Source of the DNA: Solibaculum_A intestinale
GTDB lineage: Bacteria > Bacillota > Clostridia > Oscillospirales > Acutalibacteraceae
Direction of reading: 5' to 3'
Assembly (NCBI RefSeq): GCF_040096205.1
Contig: NZ_JBBMFD010000003.1
Location: 62,001 to 126,000, forward strand
DNA: 64,000 nucleotides
Below are positions 36,913 to 45,830 of this stretch, piece after piece. A program made the position numbers and the translations under genes. The number at the start of each line of letters is the position of its first letter. The first letter of the stretch is position 1. The notes under the pieces are model-generated. The model was given only the letters and a program-made list of their open reading frames with translations, did no database searches and was not told the origin of the DNA.

Positions 36913-38030
36913 AGAGATCCCTCTTGCTTTAAACCAAGAATCGAAAGCATGTCCCCGTTGACGATGGAAACGTCAAACCGCTCCCGGCAGTATCGAAGGC
37001 TTTCCCGGCCCATTTGTTCGCGCAGCCCGGCGTCCTCACATAACCGGCCAAACGCGTTCGTCAGATCCTCCACGTTCCTCGGACGTACCAGAATCCCGTT
37101 GGATCCTTCCCGCACTGTCTCCCGGCAACCGGGGCAGTCGGTGGTGATGATGGGACGGCCCACCGCCATGGCCTCCAGGATGGAATGGGGAATCCCTTCC
37201 CGGTAGTAGGAAGGCAACACATAGGTGGTGCATCCGGCCAGGTAAGGGACCACGTTCTCCAACTTCCCTAAGTATTCCACATCGCCGCTGTCTAAGTAAG
37301 GGCGCAGGTCGGATATGGTAAGCTCTCCCGGATGCTCGTCAAAGAAGCCGCCGATCTGGAACCGCGCCTGGGGGTATTGCTTGTGGGCGCGGCGGGCGGC
37401 TTCACAGAATTCCATGACGCCTTTTTCCCGCAGAATGCGGGTGATGATGAGAAAGACCGGGCTTTTGGGCAAGGGAGCCGGCGCGAACTTTTCTAAGCTG
37501 ACACCCGACCCGCTGACCAGACGGCACTTGTCTTCTGGCAGCAGGCCCCGTTCCACCATCTCCTTCAAGTCGTCCCTGTTTTGAAAGATGACCTGCCTGC
37601 ACGCGGAGAATCCCTTTTTCAGAAGGGCATTGGTAACCGTGCGCAGCAGCCGGCTTTTTACAGAGGAACCGCCGTACACCTTTCCAAGCCCGGAAATCAT
37701 GGCGTAAATCCGCGGCACCTTGGCCATGTTAGCGGCAATCGACCCGTAAGCCACGGGCTTGAGCGCATAGGAAAACACCAGGTCCGGCGCTTCTTCCTCA
37801 ATCACCTGTTTGAGGTTCTGGATGACAAAAAAATCGGCAAAGGGGTTTTTGGAGGTGCGGCTGAAGGAGACGCACCGGTACCTCGCTCCATAGGAAGAGA
37901 GATCCACTCCTCCTTCCGGTTCCGGTCCGACGGCCACCACCGTGTGGCCCAGATTGGTTATAGCTTTGAGAAGCTCCCCACGCAGGTGGTAGATGGAGTA
38001 TACCGTTGGATTAACGATAAGAATCTTCAT
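36909..38030 (-). CDS. Glycosyltransferase, family 4
   Basis: About 373 residues. MKILIVNPTVYSIYHLRGEL is the N-terminal acceptor domain opening; PVFLIITRILREKGVMEFCEAA and YREGIPHSILEAMAVGRPIITTD mark the C-terminal GT4 domain. ATG at 38030 has AAAAGGG upstream. It follows the chain-length regulator gene by 30 nt. The pattern resembles enzymes adding N-acetyl-hexosamines, but specificity is inference only. Confidence 0.88.
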   Translation of the reverse strand: MKILIVNPTVYSIYHLRGELLKAITNLGHTVVAVGPEPEGGVDLSSYGARYRCVSFSRTSKNPFADFFVIQNLKQVIEEEAPDLVFSYALKPVAYGSIAANMAKVPRIYAMISGLGKVYGGSSVKSRLLRTVTNALLKKGFSACRQVIFQNRDDLKEMVERGLLPEDKCRLVSGSGVSLEKFAPAPLPKSPVFLIITRILREKGVMEFCEAARRAHKQYPQARFQIGGFFDEHPGELTISDLRPYLDSGDVEYLGKLENVVPYLAGCTTYVLPSYYREGIPHSILEAMAVGRPIITTDCPGCRETVREGSNGILVRPRNVEDLTNAFGRLCEDAGLREQMGRESLRYCRERFDVSIVNGDMLSILGLKQEGSL

Positions 38031-38060
38031 TTTTGGCATCCCTTTTGTGCCCAGCACGTG

Positions 38061-39584
38061 TTATTTCCGGCGGCTTCTGGAATGGTCCGCGGATTTGTCC
38101 GAAGGCTGCTCATATTTATAGCCGTAGCCGTTGGCGCTGCCGTAGCGGGAATATCCATAGCGCTTATAGCCGTATCCATACCGGCTGTAACCGAGAACGC
38201 CGTGGCTCTTCTGGGTTTTGTTGAAAACGCAGCCCACCACCGGTTTGTTCTGGGACTGGATGTCCTCAATGGTACGGTTGATGATCTCCATGTTGCAGAA
38301 ATCCTGCTTGATGACCAGAATGGCAGCATCCACGTATTTGCAAAGAGCGGCCGCGTCGGAAACTACATGGGCCGGCGGCGTGTCGAACAGGATATAGTCA
38401 AACCGTTCTTCCATGGCGGCCACAAAGGCATGCATCGCATCCGAGTCCAGCAGCTCTGCCGCATCGTCCACGCACGGGCCGCTGGTCACCAGGGAAACGC
38501 CGAACTTCTCGCTGCGGCGGATGACGTCGTTCACCTGGCATTCTCCACGTAAAAGGTTGGACAGGCCGGTTACATCCTTGCCCGGCAGGGAGAAAAGGGC
38601 TTGGAGGGTGGGTTTTCTCATGTCGCAGTCCACAATCAGGACGCTCTTTTCCTTCTGCGCCAGAACAATGGCCAGGTTGGAAATGACGGTGGACTTGCCT
38701 TCGTCCGCCACGGCGCTGGTAATCAGGAATTTCTTATAGCCGCGGGAGGAGGTGAGATTCTCTACCTTTACCCGCAGGGATTTGTACGCTTCCATATAGG
38801 CAAAGTCGGAAGCCGGGGTAATCAGCATCGTACTGTCCCCCTTCTTACGGTGGCGCCGCTTTCGCTCCTCGTAGGGAATGGAGGCGAAAAGCTTGGCCGA
38901 AACGCCGGTGTAAATGTCCGTCTCACTCTGCACCGTGCGGGAAAAGAGCATGGACAGCCAGATGATCAAAGCTCCAAGCCCCAGGCCCAGCAGCATCCCC
39001 AGCAGCGGGTACAGAAGCTTGTTGTCCGAGGGGTTGCGCAGGGTGGGATATTCCGGCCGGTCGATGACGTTGACCTGGATGTTGGGAAAATTCTGTTTCA
39101 TTTCGGGCTGTCCCACCACGTCCGCCAGCGCGTCCGCGATACGGAAGGAATGGTTGGGGTTTTCCGTGGTGACGATCAGCTCAATCATGTTGGTGGACCC
39201 CTTCTGCCGAAGGGAAATGGAATCCTTGATATCCTGCCGTTCCAAAACCAGGTTTTCCTCCTGCAGGGAGTCGCGTACCTTGTCGGCGATGGTATTGCTG
39301 GTGATAAACACCCGGTAGCATTCCCCGTACCACTGCACCAGCGCCGTGTCGCTGTTGGTAGAGATGCCGTTCTGGGAGATGGTCAGGTTGATGGAGAGAA
39401 GCATCTTGGACGTATAGGTAGGGCTGTCAGTAATGGTAGCCAGAAGGAAGCCCACAATCCCCATTAAAAAGGTCAAGGCAACCGGAATCCACCAGAACTT
39501 TTTCGTCTGGCGGAAAAACTTAATCAGCCCTGTTGCGCTGTTTTGCGAGGCTGAGGCGGTGGAACTATGTGTCTGTTCGTACAT
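38061..39584 (-). CDS. Fused Wzz chain-length determinant / BY-kinase
   Basis: A 507-residue protein: Wzz domain with helices near 31-50 and 192-214, then a cytoplasmic tyrosine kinase with Walker A (TSAVADEGKST, 289-299) and Walker A' (VLIVDCDMR, 315-323). The last 45 residues are a Tyr-rich tail with repeated RYGYGY-type segments, the usual autophosphorylation cluster. ATG at 39584 follows GGAGG. Many Firmicutes split the two halves; here they are one chain. No cognate phosphatase is in the window. It heads the exopolysaccharide operon. Confidence 0.92.
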   Translation of the reverse strand: MYEQTHSSTASASQNSATGLIKFFRQTKKFWWIPVALTFLMGIVGFLLATITDSPTYTSKMLLSINLTISQNGISTNSDTALVQWYGECYRVFITSNTIADKVRDSLQEENLVLERQDIKDSISLRQKGSTNMIELIVTTENPNHSFRIADALADVVGQPEMKQNFPNIQVNVIDRPEYPTLRNPSDNKLLYPLLGMLLGLGLGALIIWLSMLFSRTVQSETDIYTGVSAKLFASIPYEERKRRHRKKGDSTMLITPASDFAYMEAYKSLRVKVENLTSSRGYKKFLITSAVADEGKSTVISNLAIVLAQKEKSVLIVDCDMRKPTLQALFSLPGKDVTGLSNLLRGECQVNDVIRRSEKFGVSLVTSGPCVDDAAELLDSDAMHAFVAAMEERFDYILFDTPPAHVVSDAAALCKYVDAAILVIKQDFCNMEIINRTIEDIQSQNKPVVGCVFNKTQKSHGVLGYSRYGYGYKRYGYSRYGSANGYGYKYEQPSDKSADHSRSRRK

Positions 39585-39776
39585 GAAAGAACCTCCAAAG
39601 ATGCGCAAAGTCGCGCCCGAAAATCAAGATATGGATAGGTTTTCCTCATTTTCCCCAATTATAAGCAGCAAAAAAATCTGCATATTTTTTCTGGTTTTGC
39701 GGGCAAGCAGGCCGCCGGCAAAAGCATGCGCCGGACAGGGAAAAATTGTATACAAATAATAATATAACTACCCAAT
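39585..39776 (-). other. Leader region of the exopolysaccharide operon
   Basis: About 190 nt between the promoter and the first start codon. It holds a CCGGC...GCCGG hairpin and, further on, a T7 run inside GCAG...CTGC (near 39670-39685 on the minus strand). An attenuation role is possible but not demonstrated by the sequence. Confidence 0.4.
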
Positions 39777-39805
39777 ATGATAGTATCGATCGTATAGTTT
39801 GTCAA
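39777..39805 (-). promoter_or_regulatory. Exopolysaccharide operon promoter
   Basis: On the minus strand a perfect TTGACA, 17 bp, then TATCAT. Confidence 0.75.
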
Positions 39806-39859
39806 TCATCTTTCTCATGCCCGGGATCGTTTTCCCCTTAGCACCGCCTCATGAACGCA

Positions 39860-39892
39860 CACGAGCCATGGCCAGGAGGGCCATGGCTCGTG
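39860..39892. repeat. 14-bp perfect hairpin without U-tract
   Basis: CACGAGCCATGGCC and its exact reverse complement flank AGGAG. It lies between the sigma-like gene and the exopolysaccharide promoter. Neither strand has T residues after the stem, so it is not a standard terminator. Confidence 0.6.
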
Positions 39893-39992
39893 AAAAAGAA
39901 AACGCAGACAAAAATCAACCGGACGATTGCACATCGCTGCCTGGCTGGAGTATAATAAAAAACAACGCGCCCAAAAAAGGCCGTGAAAACGC

Positions 39993-40400
39993 TCAATCCT
40001 CCGACAAGCCGTACATAGCCACGGTAAAATCCCGCAAAGCTGTGTTGTGGCGGTAATAGATGCTGCGCCGTTCATAACCCAGCTCATCCATCAAATCGTC
40101 CAGGTAATGGTCGGTGCGGTGGATGTAGAACCGGTCGAGAATGGTGCGCTGCTCGGGCGTCAGTACGGCGAGGCCCCGGTCAATGCGTTCCTTTCCGGAG
40201 CGGCGGTAGGCCAGGATGGACTCCAGGTGCGCCCGCTGGGCGCAAAGGGAGATGCGCTCCTCCAGGTGCTCCTTCTGGGAAAGCTCCTGGGAGGCCAGGC
40301 GGCGGTCGATGTCCCCGATGCTCTGGGTCAGGTTTTCGATAGCGGCGCTCAGAACCCGGTACCCGCTCAGGCTCTCCTTTGCCAGCAATTTATAATCCAA
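39993..40400 (-). CDS. Sigma-70 region 4-like regulator
   Basis: A 135-residue protein. The first two thirds are helical and charged; the last 50 residues, LTPEQRTILDRFYIHRTDHYLDDLMDELGYERRSIYYRH in part, resemble sigma region 4 and phage ArpU/DUF1492-type activators. TTG at 40400 has GGAGGG 7 nt ahead. It lies just upstream of the exopolysaccharide operon on the same strand and is divergent from the cation exporter. It could regulate either; this is only context. Confidence 0.65.
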   Translation of the reverse strand: MDYKLLAKESLSGYRVLSAAIENLTQSIGDIDRRLASQELSQKEHLEERISLCAQRAHLESILAYRRSGKERIDRGLAVLTPEQRTILDRFYIHRTDHYLDDLMDELGYERRSIYYRHNTALRDFTVAMYGLSED

Positions 40401-40607
40401 AAAGAATCCCTCCACTCTTTTTTCACAGGAATTTCATTGAAGAACAAAGAAATTTAAGTGAATAATAATCACATTTCCAAACAGAGTTTACCATATCTTT
40501 CTGAGAAAATCAAACATTTGTTCTAATATTTTTCCCGGGATAGAATGCAAGTACCTTTTTTTGGACTGGCGTTTTGTTTTGCGGGCGAAAGAGGAGGCGG
40601 AAAATCC

Positions 40608-41780
40608 GTGACAGCATGGCTCATTCGGCTCTTTGTCAAGGATGCGGACCAGGTAAAAGACCCGGCGGTACGCCGCAGGTACGGGATACTGGGAGGCGCG
40701 GTGGGCATTGCGTGCAACCTGCTGTTGTTTTTGATGAAGTTCTTCACCGGCATGATTACCGGCTCGGTGGCGATTTCGGCGGATGCGTTTAACAATCTGT
40801 CCGATGCAGGGTCCTCCGTGGTGACGGTGGCGGGCTTTCAGCTCAGCGGCAAAAAACCGGACAAAAAGCATCCCTTCGGCTATGGCCGCATCGAATATGT
40901 GGCGGGCTTGTGCATCTCTATGGTGATTGTGCTGGTGGGCTTTGAGTTTTTGCGCACCTCGATAGACAAGGTGGCGCATCCTGAGACAGCCGCCTTTTCC
41001 TGGGTATCGGTCTTGGTGCTGGGTGCCTCTATTTTGGTAAAGCTGTGGATGGGCCTCTTTAACGGAAAAATCGGCAAGGCCATCGGCTCGGCTACGGTAG
41101 GGGCAGCCGCTATGGACAGCCTCAGCGACGTGGCGGCCACCTCGGTGGTACTGGTTTCGGTCTTTCTTTCCCAGATTACCGACTTTCCTGTGGACGGGGT
41201 AGCTGGAATCGTGGTGGCTCTCTTTATCCTCTGGGCAGGGATCACCACCGCGAGGGATACCCTTTCCCCGCTTCTGGGCCAGCCGCCCGATCCTAAGCTT
41301 GTCAAAGACATTGAAGAAAGCTTGCTTTCCTATGAGGGCATCGGCGGGGTGCACGACCTGATCGTTCACAGCTACGGTCCCGGCCGCATCATCGCTTCGG
41401 TGCACGCGGAGGTTCCTGCCGACGCGAATATCTTGAAAATGCACGAGACCATCGACCTGGCGGAGAAGGAGATTTCCGCAAAGCTCGGGATAATGCTCAT
41501 CGTTCATTTTGATCCCATCCTCACCGACGATGCGCGCGTCAACCATCTGCATCAGACCGCTTTGGACATAGTTCATCAGATCGACCCGGCCTTGTCTTTG
41601 CACGATTTTCGGGTGGTGGACGGAGAAAACCGCATCAACCTGATTTTCGACGTGGTGGTGCCCTATGACTATCCGGTTTCCGATGAGAAGCTGGAAGAGA
41701 GGATGGACGCCGCGCTCAAAGCGGTGGATCCGCGTTTTTTCGCCGTGGTGAGCTTTGACCGGAGCTTTCTGGGAGAGTGA
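40608..41780 (+). CDS. Cation diffusion facilitator (probable Mn/Zn exporter)
   Basis: A 391-residue CDF transporter with six membrane helices and a cytoplasmic C-terminal domain (about 215 onward). GTG at 40608 follows GAGGAGG. The first metal site reads N-x3-D in FNNLSDA, the second D-x3-D in MDSLSDV. The Asn instead of His or Asp at the first position is more like manganese-type CDFs than zinc-type ones, so Mn2+ is the better guess. It stands alone. Confidence 0.9.
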   Translation: MTAWLIRLFVKDADQVKDPAVRRRYGILGGAVGIACNLLLFLMKFFTGMITGSVAISADAFNNLSDAGSSVVTVAGFQLSGKKPDKKHPFGYGRIEYVAGLCISMVIVLVGFEFLRTSIDKVAHPETAAFSWVSVLVLGASILVKLWMGLFNGKIGKAIGSATVGAAAMDSLSDVAATSVVLVSVFLSQITDFPVDGVAGIVVALFILWAGITTARDTLSPLLGQPPDPKLVKDIEESLLSYEGIGGVHDLIVHSYGPGRIIASVHAEVPADANILKMHETIDLAEKEISAKLGIMLIVHFDPILTDDARVNHLHQTALDIVHQIDPALSLHDFRVVDGENRINLIFDVVVPYDYPVSDEKLEERMDAALKAVDPRFFAVVSFDRSFLGE

Positions 41781-41784
41781 CCGG

Positions 41785-41820
41785 GTAAAAAAATACGCCT
41801 GCCCCAATCGGGGCAGGCGT
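41785..41820 (-). terminator. acpP terminator
   Basis: ACGCCTGCCCC / GGGGCAGGCGT, 11 bp, AATC loop, followed on the minus strand by seven T. Confidence 0.9.
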
Positions 41821-41836
41821 AGGACGGAAACTTCGC

Positions 41837-42064
41837 TTAGCTGTTGCCTTCGATGAACTTCACCAGATTGCCGACGGTACGAATGTTGTCGACTTCGCTG
41901 TCCGGGATTTCCACATCGAATTCATCCTCAAGCGTCATGAGCAGGTCCACGACGTCTAAGGAATCCGCGCCCAGATCCTCGGCAATGTTCGTCTCCAGAG
42001 TGATTTTATCCTCCTCTACGTCGAACTGCTCCGCGAGGATTGCCTTAATCTTCTCAAAGACCAT
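41837..42064 (-). CDS. acpP: Acyl carrier protein
   Basis: A 75-residue acidic ACP. The phosphopantetheine Ser is in LGADSLDVVDL. ATG at 42064 has GGAGG 8 nt ahead; a GTG three codons earlier touches the ribosome site. It stands alone here rather than in a fab operon, and has its own terminator. Confidence 0.96.
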   Translation of the reverse strand: MVFEKIKAILAEQFDVEEDKITLETNIAEDLGADSLDVVDLLMTLEDEFDVEIPDSEVDNIRTVGNLVKFIEGNS

Positions 42065-42388
42065 GTTGGACACCTCCTATTCTATCCGGTTGTACTGAAA
42101 ACAGAGTGGACAGGTTTTGCCTTACCACTTATTATACTTCCGGTTGATCGGCGTTATGACACGCGTGTTGCAGGAAAACGGCTGCTGTGAAGAAACACAG
42201 CAGACATTAGGTAAAATATTATTCATATCCAGTTGGTTTGTCAATAGACAATTTGGATAGCTTTCGAAGAAAATATTCAGCACCCTGGCCAAACGGAAAG
42301 ATTGTCGGTCAAGGCCGCTTGTTTTTTGGTGGTTTTGGCAGAATCTTCGGATATTTCCAGGATCGATTTTAGATGGGAGCGTTCGCCT
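42065..42388. other. Divergent acpP-aroE upstream region
   Basis: Holds a TATAAT on the minus strand near 42128 (probable acpP -10, weak -35), a hairpin CTGCTGTG-aagaaa-CACAGCAG (42182-42203) and a TTGTC-AATA-GACAA palindrome near 42238. No gene is seen. Confidence 0.5.
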
Positions 42389-43234
42389 ATGAACCGAAAA
42401 TTTGTTGTGATCGGGTCCCCGCTGGGCCATTCCATGTCCCCTTTTATTCATGAAAAGCTGTTTGCGAAAAAAGGAATTTCGGCAACATACGGGATGAGGG
42501 AGATCCCGCCCGGGCAGCTCATGGAGCACAAAGAGGCCCTCGCCGCGTTGGACGGGTTTAACATCACCATTCCCCATAAGGAAGCCGTTATTCCCCTGCT
42601 CGACGGGCTTGACAACAGGGCCGCCCTCTATGGGGCGGTCAACACGGTGCGCTGCGAAAACGGACGGATGACCGGGTATAACACCGACTGCGCTGGATTT
42701 TTGCGCGCGTTGGCGGGAGCCTCCATTTCCCTGAAAGGCCGAGTGGCGGTGCTGGGAGCCGGAGGCGCCGCGCGGATGATGGTGTTCGAAGCGGCGGAAG
42801 CCGGCGCAAAGGTGACCATCGCGGCCCGTCCTTCCGGCCTTGCCCGGGCGCAGGCGGTCAAGCGGGAGGCAGAAGAAAAGCTTTGCGGCGCCTGCGTGGA
42901 GGTGACTACTTTGCAGCAGCTCCAGGGAGACTTTGATCTGCTCTGCAACGGCACGCCGGTAGGTATGTCCCCCCATCCGGAGGGCTGCCCGGTGGACCCG
43001 GCGGTTCTCGACCGGGTGGGCGCCGTGTTCGACGCGGTCTATAACCCGGCGGACACCGTGCTGCTAAGGGAAGCGGCAAAGAGGGGAATTCCCGCAGTGG
43101 GCGGGATGCCGATGCTGGTATGGCAGGCGGCAGCAGCCCAGGAAATGTGGTTCCCAGTGTCCTTCACCCAGGAGGAAGCGGCGGATGTGATCGAGGAAGC
43201 GGGCGAAGAGCTTCGCCGCAAAAGTGGAAAATAG
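42389..43234 (+). CDS. aroE: Shikimate dehydrogenase
   Basis: NADP-dependent enzyme of 281 residues that reduces 3-dehydroshikimate. VIGSPLGHSMSPFIHE at the N-terminus, NITIPHKE with the catalytic Lys, YNTDCAGF, and the Rossmann loop VLGAGGAARMMV are all present. ATG at 42389 follows GGGAG. It is on the opposite strand to the main aromatic operon and parted from it by a small membrane-protein gene. Confidence 0.96.
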   Translation: MNRKFVVIGSPLGHSMSPFIHEKLFAKKGISATYGMREIPPGQLMEHKEALAALDGFNITIPHKEAVIPLLDGLDNRAALYGAVNTVRCENGRMTGYNTDCAGFLRALAGASISLKGRVAVLGAGGAARMMVFEAAEAGAKVTIAARPSGLARAQAVKREAEEKLCGACVEVTTLQQLQGDFDLLCNGTPVGMSPHPEGCPVDPAVLDRVGAVFDAVYNPADTVLLREAAKRGIPAVGGMPMLVWQAAAAQEMWFPVSFTQEEAADVIEEAGEELRRKSGK

Positions 43235-43251
43235 ATCAGACCAATCCCCAA

Positions 43252-43301
43252 ACAGGGAGGCGGGCGCTCATTCAAATGGGTGCCCGCCTTCCTGTTTACA
43301 G
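43252..43301 (+). terminator. aroE terminator
   Basis: An imperfect stem of about 13 bp, GGAGGCGGGC against GCCCGCCTTCC, with a 14-nt loop and a short T run. Confidence 0.6.
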
Positions 43302-43364
43302 TCCCGATAATGGGACAGAATAAAAATTTTCGGTGAAAAATAGTTACTAAAGGGATGTAATTTG

Positions 43365-43403
43365 CGAACATATGTGCTATACTCCAATTAGAACATACAT
43401 TCG
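43365..43403. promoter_or_regulatory. Inverted operator-like repeats around a -10 element
   Basis: TGCGAACATATGT and ACATACATTCGCA are inverted copies (11 of 13 matching) 17 bp apart, with TATACT between. Each half resembles the Gram-positive LexA box CGAAC-N4-GTTC, with two or three mismatches. Confidence 0.5.
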
Positions 43404-43421
43404 CAATCAGGAGGGATTTCC

Positions 43422-43661
43422 ATGTTGTTTGCATCCATCTTTTTTGATATCGCGGCCGTCATTCTGCTGATCCTGGGGTTCGTGTTTGAGGACCGGCTGG
43501 CAAAAGCGGAGCGCAGGCTTTTTCGCCGTATCCGGCGTGCCTTTACGGTAGGCGGGCGCCGGACGAAGGAGTCAAATGTCCGCCGTCTCGCCGCTCTCCC
43601 GCCTCGCCGCGTAGTTGCCCAGGAAGGTGAATTCCGGCAGGTCGCCGGAAAGCGCGCATAG
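43422..43661 (+). CDS. Small membrane protein, possibly damage-inducible
   Basis: A 79-residue protein: one N-terminal hydrophobic helix (about 3-22, AAVILLILGFVF) followed by a strongly basic region. AGGAGGG precedes the ATG by 6 nt, and LexA-like repeats lie just upstream. Its last 90 nt overlap the 3' end of pheA on the other strand, which is unusual and lowers confidence in the C-terminal part. Small one-helix proteins under LexA include division inhibitors such as YneA and SidA, but no homology is visible. Confidence 0.55.
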   Translation: MLFASIFFDIAAVILLILGFVFEDRLAKAERRLFRRIRRAFTVGGRRTKESNVRRLAALPPRRVVAQEGEFRQVAGKRA

Positions 43662-44729
43662 GAGGGACAGGGTGTCCTTCGCCCGGGCCGAACCGGTGAA
43701 GTCCAGATAAAACAGGTATTCAAACCGGCTGTTCTCCATGGGGCGGGATTCGATCTTCGTTAAGTTGAGCCCGCAGGCGGCAAACCGGGACAGAATCCGA
43801 TGCAGCGAACCGGTTACATGGGGCAGGGAAAAGGAGAGGCTGATTTTGTCCGCTTCCGGCTCAATAATAAGGGTGCGGGAGATGACGATGAAGCGGGTGG
43901 TATTGCCCCCGATGTCCTGCGCCGGCTTTTTGAGGATTACAAGGCCGTTTTTCTGGGCGGCCTGGGCCGAGCAGATGGCGGCATTGGCAGGGTCCCTCTC
44001 CTTTGCCACTAAGTCAGCAGCGATGGCGGTGTTGTCGCAGGCGACCGCCTCGGCAGAGCACGCGTCAATGATCCCCCTGCACTGGTTTAGCCCCTGGGGA
44101 TGGGAGTAAATGCGCCGGATGGAGGAGAGGGTTGCCCCGGGCACGCCGCACAGGCAGTGGTCAATGGGGAGCATTTCTTCCCCGGCAATGAAAAACCGGT
44201 GCTTTAGCAGCAGGTCGTACACTTCTTCCACCGACCCGGCGGTGGAGTTTTCCACCGGGACCACCCCGAAGGTGGCCTCGCCCTTTTTTACCGCGTCGAA
44301 CACGTCGTAAAACCGGGGATAGAACGCGAGGGTGCTGTCTGGAAAGAGATTCTTCGCCGCCAGGGAGGAAAAGCTTCCCTTGGTTCCCGGGCAGGCGATG
44401 ACCGCGTCCACCCGTTCGCGCAGGGGCGCCGCGTCGGCGTGCTCGATCTGTTCACGCAGCTCCTTCCCGCCGCCCAGCAGATTATGCTGCAAAGCGCGGG
44501 ATACGTCCATCATGGTTTGAAACAGAATCTTGGCCGGCGCTGCATAGGCGCCGGCTTTTTTGGTGACTTCATCTAAGATTTCCTGCTCGCGCCGCTGGTT
44601 ATAGATAGGCTGCCCGGTTTGCGCCTTGATGCGGGCTACCTGAGCCGCCGCGTCCATCCGGCGCAAAAACAGATTAAGCATCTGTTCGTCAATCTGATCA
44701 ATCTCCTTGCGGACTTCTTCTAGCTTCAT
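43572..44729 (-). CDS. pheA: Bifunctional chorismate mutase / prephenate dehydratase
   Basis: A P-protein of 385 residues for phenylalanine synthesis. AroQ chorismate mutase domain (about 1-90), prephenate dehydratase (about 110-285, with GGNTTRFIVI), and a C-terminal ACT domain with ESRPMENSRFEYLFYLDF, the Phe-binding regulatory site. It is the last gene of aroF-aroB-aroA-aroC-pheA, 12 nt after aroC. Both end-product inhibition (ACT) and the Phe/Tyr leader upstream of the operon fit its role. Confidence 0.96.
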   Translation of the reverse strand: MKLEEVRKEIDQIDEQMLNLFLRRMDAAAQVARIKAQTGQPIYNQRREQEILDEVTKKAGAYAAPAKILFQTMMDVSRALQHNLLGGGKELREQIEHADAAPLRERVDAVIACPGTKGSFSSLAAKNLFPDSTLAFYPRFYDVFDAVKKGEATFGVVPVENSTAGSVEEVYDLLLKHRFFIAGEEMLPIDHCLCGVPGATLSSIRRIYSHPQGLNQCRGIIDACSAEAVACDNTAIAADLVAKERDPANAAICSAQAAQKNGLVILKKPAQDIGGNTTRFIVISRTLIIEPEADKISLSFSLPHVTGSLHRILSRFAACGLNLTKIESRPMENSRFEYLFYLDFTGSARAKDTLSLLCALSGDLPEFTFLGNYAARRESGETADI

Positions 44730-44741
44730 GGATGTCTCTCC

Positions 44742-45830
44742 TTACTGGCAGTCGGTCGTCAGGTCAAGCAGGACGATGGCGGCTGCGGCCTCCACCACCG
44801 GCAGCGCCCTGGGCACGATACACGGGTCATGCCGGCCCACCACAGTCAAAGGAACCTGGGGCACCTCCGGGTTTTGCAGATCCACCGTGGCCTGCTCCTT
44901 GGAAATGGAGGGAGTGGGCTTAAAAGCCACCCGGAACAAAAGGGGCATACCCGAGGTGATGCCTCCAAGTACCCCGCCGTGGCGGTTGGTGACCGTGCGT
45001 ACTTGTCCATTTTCCCGGACAAAGGCGTCGTTGTGTTCACTCCCCCGCAGGGAAGCGGCGGCAAAGCCCGCGCCGAATTCCACCCCGCGCACCGCCGGGA
45101 TGCCGAACAAAATAGAGGCGAGCCGGTTTTCCACCCCGTCGAACATGGGGGAGCCGATTCCCGCCGGAAGGCCCACGGCCGCGCATTCTACGATACCGCC
45201 CACACTGTCACAGGAAAGCCTGGCCCTTTCGATTTCCACCCGCATCTTGTCCTCCGCCTTGGGATTGATCACCGGGAACGAACGCTTGGACAGGTCGCAA
45301 AGCTGCTCCTTGGACACGGTGACCGGATCGAAGGGCGCGTCCGCCACCCCAGCGATCGCATAGGCGTGGGAACCGATGACGATCCCTTTGCGGGCGAGAA
45401 TCTGCCGGCAGACCGCTCCGGCAAAGACCAGCGGCGCCGTCAGCCGGCCGGAAAAGTGGCCGCCGCCCCTGGGGTCGTTGGCCCCGTGGTAGCGTACATT
45501 GCCGGTAAAGTCCGCATGGCCCGGCCGGGGCTTTGCAAGCAGGTTCGCGTAATCCCCGGACCGGGTGTTATGGTTCTCAATGACGGCGGCCAGAGGGGCG
45601 CCGGTGGTGTGCCCCTCGAGCATGCCGGACAGGATACGGGGCACGTCCCCTTCCCTGCGGGGCGTGGAAGACCGGTCCTGCCCCGGGGCCCGGCGCTTCA
45701 TTTGCAGCAGGACCTCCTCCAAGTCGATGGCCTCCCCTGCCGGAAGCCCGTCGAGCACCGCGCCGATGGCGGGCCCGTGGCTTTCCCCGAAAATCGAAAG
45801 CTTGATGTGATTACCCCAGGTGGATGCCAT
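44742..45830 (-). CDS. aroC: Chorismate synthase
   Basis: FMN-dependent enzyme of 362 residues that makes chorismate. Signatures GESHGPAIGAVLDG, RPGHADF and the late RHGGVLGGITSG are present. ATG at 45830 has GGGAGGG 7 nt ahead and overlaps the end of aroA by 20 nt. Confidence 0.97.
   Translation of the reverse strand: MASTWGNHIKLSIFGESHGPAIGAVLDGLPAGEAIDLEEVLLQMKRRAPGQDRSSTPRREGDVPRILSGMLEGHTTGAPLAAVIENHNTRSGDYANLLAKPRPGHADFTGNVRYHGANDPRGGGHFSGRLTAPLVFAGAVCRQILARKGIVIGSHAYAIAGVADAPFDPVTVSKEQLCDLSKRSFPVINPKAEDKMRVEIERARLSCDSVGGIVECAAVGLPAGIGSPMFDGVENRLASILFGIPAVRGVEFGAGFAAASLRGSEHNDAFVRENGQVRTVTNRHGGVLGGITSGMPLLFRVAFKPTPSISKEQATVDLQNPEVPQVPLTVVGRHDPCIVPRALPVVEAAAAIVLLDLTTDCQ

Noticed and set aside
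40457..40473. Solitary array-type site ahead of the sigma-like gene
   Set aside because: AGTGAA-TAATA-ATCACA has two mismatches; a few such matches are expected by chance in 64 kb.
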